The notes beneath the pieces are model-generated. The model saw nothing but the letters and a program-made list of their open reading frames with translations. It was not told the DNA's origin and made no database searches. The position numbers and the translations under genes are program-made. A stretch of 64,000 nt of DNA from Hermodice carunculata (lineage: Eukaryota; Annelida; Polychaeta; Eunicida; Amphinomidae), in contig OZ026622.1 in assembly GCA_964020975.1 (NCBI GenBank), positions 81,798,365 through 81,862,364 on the forward strand, in the 5' to 3' direction. Shown piece after piece: positions 55,509 through 64,000 of the stretch (the first letter of the stretch is position 1; each line of letters opens with the position of its first letter).

Positions 55509-55643
55509 TCAAATAAAGCACCTCGGTTGGATGATCTTGGTGGATATGAACCAGTTTCAATGGACTTCGCCCTTCGGGCTCAGTCCATTCCTGAAACTGG
55601 TCCATATCCACCAAGATCATCCAACCTTGGGTGCTTTATTTAG
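55509..55643. mobile_element. Palindromic MITE, 135 bp
   Basis: Nearly the whole element is one hairpin: AAATAAAGCACC, GGTTGGATGATCTTGGTGGA, TATG.ACCAGTTTC return inverted, with a short loop around GCCCTTCGGGC (about 55569-55580). Stem arms are about 65 bp. Confidence 0.9.
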
Positions 55644-55859
55644 TACAGATTCCTCTCAGGAGCATTGACTACAGTCACCTTGGTGGCTCACCAGTCATGC
55701 ACCACCTGCCCCCCCCCCCCCCCCAAAAAAAATGTTTATCATCAATATGTGGAATATTTGAAAAGGTTAGAATCAAATGTTGTATTTTTTCTGAAAATTT
55801 TTTAATTGAGCAGATGTATGATATAAACAGAATGTATGGTATAAACACCGCACGACTTG

Positions 55860-56000
55860 AGATACACTGAATCGAAAAAGAAAATAAATGAATGAATGGA
55901 TGGATAGGTGAATGAATGAAGAAATGGATGAATAAGCTAGCAAGCAAAGAAGCAAGCAAAGAAGCAAGCAATCAAGCATGCAAACAAACAAATAAAACAA
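55860..56000. repeat. ATGA- and AAGC-type simple repeats
   Basis: GAATGAATGGATGGAT-type units followed by AAGCAAGCAAAG-type units. Confidence 0.75.
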
Positions 56001-57000
56001 ATTTATGTCGAGACCACTCACCTAAATTGCAAATAATTTTTCCGTGTTCTCTTACGTTTTCTTTCTGCCTCAAGAAAAATTGCAAAACGCATAAGAGACT
56101 CCCCCCCCCCAACATTGATATCAAATTAACTTTATCCCAATAACATATTTAAAAGCACTACAAGGTACTTATTTTACGGACATGATATTGTTCAACAAAA
56201 TTTCCATGCGAATGTCTCCATGTTCAGGACAGCTTTAACGTTTATGCATTATCACTGTAACTGAAATCTTTGAAGCATATACATCTTACCGGTAGGTGGC
56301 GTTAGCTCCTCGGTAGACAATTATCGGTTAAAACTGTTTAACCACGTTATGCTGATTGTCTATACTCCATGAAACAGAGTTATCTGTCCAGTAATTTTGA
56401 TGACGTTTTGTCATTGTTCTTTGCACCATTGGTTTTCCATCGTTACCATAAAAGCTGTCATCATATTGAATCCTTTTGTCTGAAGCCTTTCTCACCAACA
56501 TTGCAAATAATGTAAAAAGAAGAAACAAGATCCAACGAGAAAAAATACAGTTCTTCTACACACAAGATCTTTTGGAACCAGTTCTTTTGCACATTTGCAG
56601 GGAATTACGTTTAGACACTCGCTGTTTGTGAAGCGTTTTACGTATGCAGTTTACTGGTCATACTTGAGGGCAAATGTGCGGGTGTTCTGTGTTTTACGCC
56701 CAGTCGGCGACCTGATTGAAGATAAACATTGCATTAACTGCTGTTCTGTCAATTAACACTGAAATGCAACGGGGCGTGCACAACGCATTAATACTCATTC
56801 TTCACCAATAATTTTCATCAGCTTATGAGAGGAAAACATCAACGAACCAACGTATCGTCATCGGACGAGTGAGGCAAAGTGATCCCATCATATCCCTTTT
56901 CAATGCCTTTCACATTGTGGACCTTTGTCGCAGAATCATCTTTAACTTTTACCGATTATTGTTCATATTGTGGAAATTGTCAACACCAATGTTCGACATT
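56001..57000. other. No gene seen
   Basis: Short chance frames only, between the simple repeats and the Helitron-like copy. Confidence 0.45.
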
Positions 57001-57039
57001 CTCTGCCTCTTTTTTTTCATTATATTGTTTTTCCTCGCG

Positions 57040-57610
57040 TTACATGGCACCCAAGTTTTTCCGGAGTTTTTCTCAGACACTATTATTCCCAAAATCACCA
57101 AACTTGCCATGGTGACTGATCTACCAATAAAATTTTGCCATTTGGTGTGGAATAGTCATGATGATTAAAATTATACAAATGAGGGGCAATTAAAATTTAA
57201 AAAACTCAATATCTTCAAAAATATTATAGATAGACACAAAGTTCTAACTTACACATACAGGTTTGAGACAACTGGCAAATCCAATACCATGCAAACAAAA
57301 GTTGGGAAATTTTAATGTGTGCTAAATTCACCGAATTTCTAAACAATCCACAAATACAGGCCTTTAACTGATTGTTGACCTGTGCTTGTCGTCCATGGTG
57401 CTAGGCAACCATTTTGCATCCATAATTAATTGGCTTGAACCTGTCTCATAGGCAGCCTTCTCGCCATGCATGCTAGGCAGGTGTATGGCTTGCAAGGTTA
57501 GGGTCTTGTATCAAATTGGGGGGGGGGGGGGGAGGGCTCTCAACAAATGTGTAATGAGGTTGTCAATAAAATAAAAAGAATCTCTTTCTGTTCATGCAGG
57601 AACAGATCTG

Positions 57611-57665
<55 letters not shown>

Positions 57666-57673
57666 TCCCTTTT

Positions 57674-57716
<43 letters not shown>

Positions 57717-58528
57717 CTCTTCACGACCAAGCTGGTCTGGAGATTTTCTCAAGCACTATTTTTTTCGAAAACCACAAAACTTGCTATGGTGACTGACCTA
57801 ACCAGTAAAATTGTGCATCTCATTTGGAATAGTCCTGATGTTTGAAAGAATGCAAATTAGGGGCAATTAAAATTTTAATAGTTCCATATCTTCCAAACTA
57901 TTGCAGATACTCAATATTTCAATGTTCATATATAGGTTTGTGACACCTGTCAATATAATGGACAGTATAAGTTGCAGAATTTCAAATTATGTTAATAAGG
58001 GGCTTTGATAAATTTCAAAGTTGAATGTGTCCAAAACTATTATACATAGACACACCATCCCAACTTCTATTTATAGGTTTTTTGCAAAGCCACATCCAAT
58101 GAACCATGAACCAAAGTTGTAAAATTTTAATTAATGTGAATTAGGTGAACATGCAAAATGTAAATCGAATAGCTTCAAAACTATTATACAGGTGCCATTC
58201 CTACTTCAATTTATAGGTTTGTGGCAAAGCCCTATCCCATGAACCATAAGTCAAAGTTGTAGGCTTTAAATTTATGCAAATTAGGCAAATACACAAAATT
58301 AAAATGTTGAACAGCTTCAAAGCTATTATAGATAGTAGTTTCATTTAAACTTCATTTTATAAGTTGGTGACATGGCCACATCGAATGAACCAAGAACCAA
58401 AGTTGCAGCATTTTACTTTATAAAAATTAGGCTAATACACGAAATTTAGATTATGTCGAACAATGGCAAGGTGTAGCATTTTGAAGGCACCCAGACAGAT
58501 TTGCTGTGAAGCAAATATTCTTTTCTAG
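57040..58528 (+). mobile_element. Non-autonomous Helitron-like element, copy 3
   Basis: The 3' end has the hairpin ATTTGC(58499-58504)/GCAAAT(58511-58516), 12 bases, then CTAG (58525-58528) and T, matching copy 1 (TTCTAG|T in both). Two related left blocks (AAACTTGCCATGGTGACTGA at about 57101; AAACTTGCTATGGTGACTGA at about 57776) suggest an internal duplication or two nested copies. A (CTTT)n tract lies at 57608-57719, and from 57180 on there are four to five tandem units of about 120-130 bp with AAACTATTATA and CCAATGAACCA words. The 5' end is uncertain; no Rep/helicase. Confidence 0.65.
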
Positions 58529-58554
58529 TCTGTAAGTTCTATCTTTCCAACACA

Positions 58555-58632
58555 CACACATACATACATACATACATACATACATACATACATACATACA
58601 TACATACATACATACATACATACACACATACA
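58555..58632. repeat. (CATA)n microsatellite
   Basis: About 18 tetranucleotide units just right of the Helitron-like terminus. Confidence 0.95.
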
Positions 58633-59501
58633 CATAATTTTCCGGCAAGAGTGTGCTGACTAAAGGGCGCTTCACACGATGCGATGCAGACGTCACGTCC
58701 TACGATAGCAAACTATATGGTTATACACTATACGATGTTGCCTCCGATCTAAGCCGATTTGCTGGGATAGGACGATCGTGGCAAATTGACTGTAGCAAAT
58801 CTTCGCAAATTGCAGGTATCTGTCGTATAGTGTATATAGTTCTGTGATACGATTATCTGCGATCTGTCGTATCGCAACAAATCTCGTTTTGTCGTAGAAG
58901 TTTGAACATGTTCGAAATTCAAGATGGCGGCCCAAATCGTATCATAGGACATTGCAATGTATTGCAGAAAATATCGCATAGTGTATGACAAAATCGGTGA
59001 CAATCGCATAAATTTGTAGATCGTAACTAGGCCTACGTCGGCAGGCTTCTTTCCGGGAAAACCAAAATGACTTACAAATGTCATTTCAAACTTTTAGGTT
59101 TTATTATAGGTAGTGGATATTGTTATGGTAACCGTAACTGTGTGCTGGAAGTTTATTATTACGGCAGTCACGTGATTGTCGTAACAATAACACGGTCACT
59201 GAGAAGCTACTATGCATATGGCCGTACAGGGCACAGGCTGTTAATGCCGTAAATATAAGCACCGCAGAAACAGGGTTGAAGTTACGGCTGCCGTAACTGT
59301 ACTGATTTACCGATATTTTTACGTGGAATAGCTGATATTGTAGGCTATATCATGGCTATATACTGTTAAAATGTAGTTAAGAGTATTAAACTGCGACACA
59401 TACTTTGTTCAGGTATCTTTACAACCTGGTTCAAATAGCGGAGTTACATTGTATCAGTATAATAACTTGCAATCTTCACGCGATGAAAGGTAAGGGGCCC
59501 A

Positions 59502-59730
59502 GGTAAGGGGCGTTCGAACCATTTGATATGGGGGAGGGGGCTATGTTGTTGTTTTTTAAAATAAAATTGTTGAGGAAATGGGAGGAAAATAATCTACTCA
59601 CAATGTTTAATTAATGGACATATAAAAATGCAAGAGAAAAATATCTGCTGAATTTTTCTAAGGATAAAAAAGTCTGTTCGGCAGGAAAAAAACCTACCCC
59701 CCCTCAGTATAAAATGGTCCGCCCCTAAAC
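59502..59730. mobile_element. MITE with TAAGGGGCG ends, 229 bp
   Basis: GTAAGGGGCG, CCATTTGATATGGGGGAGG at the left is mirrored by CCCCCTCAGTATAAAATGG and CGCCCCTAAAC at the right. Non-coding. Confidence 0.65.
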
Positions 59731-59742
59731 AAGTCGAAAATC

Positions 59743-60431
59743 CGGCCTTATTGAACTTTAGGGGACCCAAGCGCCTATAAGACTAATAATGGTTCAAAGT
59801 TTACGAAAGTTCCGGAAGTGTTGTAAATAATCATTAGCAACACGAATCACTTATCTGAGATGACTTCCGACCTGTCCTAACATGTAAATTAAGCATCAGC
59901 GTTTCTGCCGATGGTCCAAGATGTATGCCACAAGTGCTATTGGGGACCGTATCATAAAATTTTAAATGTGATCATAAACAATAAAATTATTGCTTGACTA
60001 TTTCGAAGAAAAAAATTACAAGAAAGAATGAACGCTGAGACCATCCCCGGGAATATCCCAGGGCATCACGTGCATGGCTCCTGTAGGTAAACATGCACCC
60101 AAAGCTCATTTGGTAGCTATACCCCGATTGGTTAAAATCTTGTTCCGGTGTTGCATTGTGGGTAATATTCGAGTCAAAAGTCGTTCGGTGCATATGCAAA
60201 TGGCAGCACGATAATCGATTCCATCCATGATTTCACGGAATAAATTCGAGTTTTTTCATATTTTAATTACACTATGCCTGCGGCGCAAACATCTATTCTA
60301 CTAGAAAAACATATAGGAACGTGACCATAGTGCCTGCGGCGCAATAATCTTCGCTTTAGGTAGGAACATGGACATCGTTAGGGGATTTTACCTATAGAGG
60401 CTCGGGTCCCCTAAAGTTCAATAAGGCCGAA
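59743..60431. mobile_element. MITE with 35-bp inverted ends, 689 bp
   Basis: CGGCCTTATTGAACTTTAGG then GGACCCAAGC is repeated in inverse at 60397-60431 with one or two changes. AAAATC lies outside both ends and may be a target duplication. An internal word, GTGCCTGCGGCGCAA, recurs. Non-coding. Confidence 0.8.
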
Positions 60432-60667
60432 AATCCATGCATGATCAAAGACTTTAAATCCCAGGATACATAACTTTATTATAGGCCTAAATTAGCCCTA
60501 ATGGTTCAAACAATTGTAGGAAGATAATCTTTATAAATTTGCAGATGCCGTTCAGACTCTGTTCATGCAACCACATGCAAATATCCCCACAAATACCATG
60601 ACGGATTTACACAACAGACTAGGAAGTTCTTCCTAGCTCCATCATTCCATGCTTAAATCGACAGTGC

Positions 60668-60937
60668 TCATGTAGTTGTTCCGTGAAAGTTGTTCACTTT
60701 CTTGTCTATTTCGTAACGCCTGAGGGCCTCCTCCAACTCTTTGAAAGAGTTGAACTCAACCCCCAGGTTCATCTCGATACGTCCGCTCTCTTCGGTCATC
60801 GCTGGGAGAATGAATTTGAACAGGGTAGTGTAGTCGCGGGCTTGAACGGAGCTGCGATCTGATTGGCTATTCATTATTACGGTTACCGTAACTTTAGCCG
60901 GTGGAATCAGGTTTACGGCTACCGTAACGGTAACCAC
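60668..60937 (-). pseudogene. Possible N-terminal piece of a MULE-like transposase
   Basis: The frame contains EMNLGVEFNSFKELEEALRR then YEIDKK, the pattern that opens many animal MULE/FLYWCH-like proteins (F.SF.ELE.A...YE). The upstream residues (TVTVAVNLIPPAKVTVTV) come from a CCGTAAC repeat and are not protein-like. No catalytic domain follows. Confidence 0.3.
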
Positions 60938-61790
60938 TTCGTTTATTATAATGAATATTAAAACGTTGAATGACTAAACAAACTATGCTGGGACAGATTT
61001 GTGTATGAAGCATTGTGATCAGGTTTAAAGAACAAGGATTGACTTCCAACATTCATCAAGTTTGACATGTGGGCGCCTAGCAGGAGCTTGAGCACAGTGC
61101 ACGCGCAATCGGTCACAGGGCAACGAATCGCAACAAATCGTTAGAAAAAATCGTATCATGTCAATTGGTTCATCTACAAAAACCTTCGATACGATACGCA
61201 GCGATACGCAGCGATTTGGCCCGATATACCAATCGTATCGTGACTCGGATTTGCGTCGTATCGCAGGCAAAATCGTATAGTGTATAACCGGCTTTAGGCA
61301 CTGTTGTCATTTTGACGCCGCAGGACATGAATACGAGGACACTCTCAACGTGACGAATTAGTGGCATTTTTATGTTGAATTAACGTCTGTGGTGGCTTTG
61401 CAGTTAGGCCTAAAATATGACTCATTTCGAACATGCTTATAGATCCGAATGCGCTCGACCGTGCTGCACGAAGTACAATTTGCTTCGTTGTATGGCTGTA
61501 AATAGTCATTACTACAAGGCGCAGGCTATAAAACACAGCTAGGAAACCCTTGAGATGGGTGAGGCAATGGTTCTTGTGTGGATATATGTCACATTGATGC
61601 AAGAATTGGAAGCTAAGGACAAGCTTGGTTATAACTGCATTTGAGCGATTAAATCCAGACTTCAATATCCCGTGAGTGGCTGGAAATAGTTGACCCAAAG
61701 ATTCGAAAGAAGACACTAATTTGCGCACGTTCATGGTAAGTCTTTCTTAAGACCCTTTTTTAGTTAATTCGTTATGAAACAAAATAGCTA

Positions 61791-62152
61791 ATGGATATTG
61801 TAAAAATAAATGAGGGGGCGGTCACAGCGTCGATCGAGCCAGAACAAGCCGGACCGCGAAGCAGTCCCGGACAGGAGTGAAGAAAGGGTCTTTTCATTTT
61901 CGCAGAGTTCCGGTCGCGTCCGTTCGGCGGCGCTGTAGTGCCGGTCGAAAAACACACCGGCCAGGCAACAGCCACCCAAAACACGCAGGTATACTTTGAT
62001 GACACGTGTTGCAGCAGTTAGAACTACTATACGACCGGGCGGCAGTGTCGGAGGACCACGAAGTGCCCTGGCAGCTGTGGTACAGTAGTCTGGGCGACAT
62101 AGATTGGAATTTAATGGGAGAGATCAAGGTGGTGGTTCCCTTAGGTCTCTGA
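61791..62152 (+). other. Unidentified coding-like patch
   Basis: A GC-richer patch with short + strand frames of protein-like composition: one from an ATG at 61791 beginning MDIVKINEGAVTASIEPEQA, and one at about 62015-62152 containing DHEVPWQLWYSSLGDIDWN. They lie in different frames. I do not recognise a family. It may be an exon of an unknown gene or a relic of a mobile element. Confidence 0.25.
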
Positions 62153-62283
62153 ACTTCACAACCTTGTTTTAAACCTTATTTTAAAACATTCTCATATGTA
62201 GTAAAAAATAATAAAGATCAAACTGGAATGCAAATTGTCGAGCTCGACCAAAAGAATTTTAAAGTTAATGTTTCTGTAACGGC

Positions 62284-62468
<185 letters not shown>

Positions 62469-62891
62469 ATCTGGAGAGCCCCTCGATTAGTAACACTATT
62501 TGTACTATTGGGCAATGCAGTTTGAAATAAATTGTTCTGGACCTGAATGATGCAGACCTTACTTTTGCAAGGACCTTAGCATCGCTAATTGCCACACAGG
62601 ACATTACCATACACTTAAGTGTGATTCCCGAGTATTTATGATCCCAGGGAACTGTCAAAAATAAATAATTGGCCCATATTGTAATACCATAAATATCAAA
62701 CACTTCTTAATTTTGAAGCAAAATAATACGATGGTGCGGAAAATGAGAAATATCAGTTTTTGACATCCATGTGAAAAAATTGCCAGAGTATCCATTTATC
62801 CTTTTTTGGGACCCACTCAACATTTCTAAAATGTGTGCATTGCTTTCATCATTTAAGTTTCAAGGACTTTTTCAAGCGATAAAATCTGTGT

Positions 62892-62970
62892 ATGTATGTA
62901 TGTATGTATGTATGTATGTATGTATGTATGTATGTATGTATGTATGTATGCATGCATGTATGTATGTATC
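62892..62970. repeat. (TATG)n microsatellite
   Basis: About 18 tetranucleotide units with two CATG variants. Confidence 0.95.
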
Positions 62971-63014
62971 GGTTTTTCTGTCCATTCTTTCGCCCAAATA
63001 TTTTTCACCATTTT

Positions 63015-64000
63015 GTCCGCCTATAAGAGGACTGGCTAAAAAGTTCTAAGCCTAAGTGGGGTGTCTCAAACGGATTGAAACAAACGTTTGCCACCAACAA
63101 GTACAATCATTTACTGAATTATAGACATACAAACTGCAACTGTAGTGTGATAAGTGTCTTTGTACCAGACCATCTTGTGAACCTACCCATTGAAATCACC
63201 AGAAATGGACAAAACTGGCTATAGGGCAGTCATCAAGTACCTGTGAGTGCTGTACGTGAAAGGGCTAACTCCAACGCAGGTATATGCAGACATGGTCTGC
63301 TCTTTCGGGGATGACGCCTCTTTCAAGCGTGGCAGAGAGAGCCTTGACGATGATACGGGTCCAGGAAGGCCTTCAACAGCAACCATTCCTGAAAACATTA
63401 CCCGGGTGCATGACATGGTGATGGCTGACCAACGATTGACCACTCGACATATTGCCAGTGTTGTGGGCATCTCTCATGAGAGGGTTGAGTGCATTATCAC
63501 CAAGGAGTTGGGAATGACAAAAGGTTCTGCAAGATGGGTGGCAAAGCTCTTGACAGCGGATCAGAAATGTGTCAGATTTCTAGCATCCCGTTACAATTTA
63601 TGCCATTTTGAAGCTGAGCCCGATGAATTTTTGGCCCGATTTGTAACCATGAGACCTGGATTCATCACTTTGAATCAGAAACCAAAATTCAGTCTAAGCA
63701 ATGGAAGCATCCGGGATCACCCCCCCCCCTCCCCCAAGCCAAGTCGGTTCCTTCTGCTGGAGAGGTGATGACATCAGTCTTTTGGGATTCCAAGGCTTTT
63801 CTGCTGATTGACTATCTTGAAAAAGGCCAGACTATCAATGGAAGATATGCTGACCCACTGAGACAGTTGCTTGAAGCTTTCAAAGCTAAGTGACGGGGAA
63901 TGCTAACTTAAGGAGTCCTGTTCCACCAAGACAATGCTTCTGTTCACAGATTAGTGATTGCCATGTCAGCGATCCATGATTGTGGCTTCGAACTCTTTGA
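63015..64000 (+). pseudogene. Broken mariner transposase (cut by window end)
   Basis: The frame from about 63200 holds mariner hallmarks: AVIKYLxxLYVKGLTPTQVY, ESLDDDTGPGRPSTA (the GRP-type link), a second HTH (RLTTRHIASVVGISHERVEC), KLLTADQKCVRFLAS, FLARFVTM, and later VLFHQDNASVH (about 63916-63951) with the second catalytic Asp. At 63649, where TMDETW is expected, four bases are missing, so the first catalytic Asp is lost and the frame shifts; GTCCTAAG-like linkers and a TGA at about 63892 break it further. The element is dead. The right end is outside the window. Confidence 0.85.

Larger units (their letters stand above)
58660..61300. mobile_element. TIR element (about 2.6 kb) or two related MITE ends, with nested insertions
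   Basis: GGTTATACACTATACGAT (58719-58736) and its inverse (61271-61288) lie inside longer, diverged ends that begin CTAAAG and are rich in CGATACGA/TCGTATCG words. They could be the two ends of one DNA element or two copies in inverse direction. MITEs at 59502-59730 and 59743-60431 sit inside. No transposase domain is complete. Confidence 0.5.

Overview
This is a window of AT-rich animal DNA with spliced genes, long introns and a dense load of repeats. The gene content (a farnesylation-type Spindly, a CARD plus coiled-coil protein, Crypton-like recombinase genes) and the mix of Tx1-like LINEs, a DIRS relic, Helitron-like elements and many MITEs suggest a marine invertebrate. I cannot name the species or settle the phylum.

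Layout. 1-13.4 kb, + strand: the 3' half of the Spindly (SPDL1/CCDC99) gene. The window opens inside an exon, and at least five exons can be joined in phase. The last exon ends in a CaaX-type box, CKTQ. Its introns carry three unrelated minisatellites. One of them is a 29-bp array that is a serial copy of the gene's own exon/intron junction, so it lays out about a dozen exact decoy 5' splice sites. 13.4-21.4 kb: intergenic DNA with MITEs and a 5'-truncated LINE. 21.5-41 kb, + strand: a two-exon gene for a protein with an N-terminal CARD and a long coiled coil. The CARD is cut by one intron of about 17.6 kb, which holds a decayed LINE, a DIRS fossil, pogo-like and other MITEs, Helitron-like elements, large microsatellites and a cluster of nuclear-receptor half sites. 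A 60-bp minisatellite follows the gene.

43.5-48.8 kb: a fold-back element next to a decayed Tx1-like LINE on the minus strand. 49.5-55.3 kb, minus strand: a Crypton-type tyrosine recombinase exon with all visible catalytic residues. An apparently intact Tc1 transposon with perfect ends and a 767-bp fold-back hairpin lie upstream of it, followed by a possible N-terminal exon. 55.4-64 kb: accessory DNA with a palindromic MITE, a Helitron-like copy with a clear 3' terminus, nested TIR elements with a possible MULE-like N-terminus, microsatellites, and a broken mariner cut by the window end.

The two host genes have different jobs (kinetochore-dynein adaptor; probable CARD signalling scaffold) and do not look functionally linked. 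The most unusual structures are the splice-donor minisatellite, a hairpin core shared by MITEs with different ends, and the half-site cluster inside a Helitron-like element. Exon joins rest on splice consensus, phase and remembered family sequence; no search was run.
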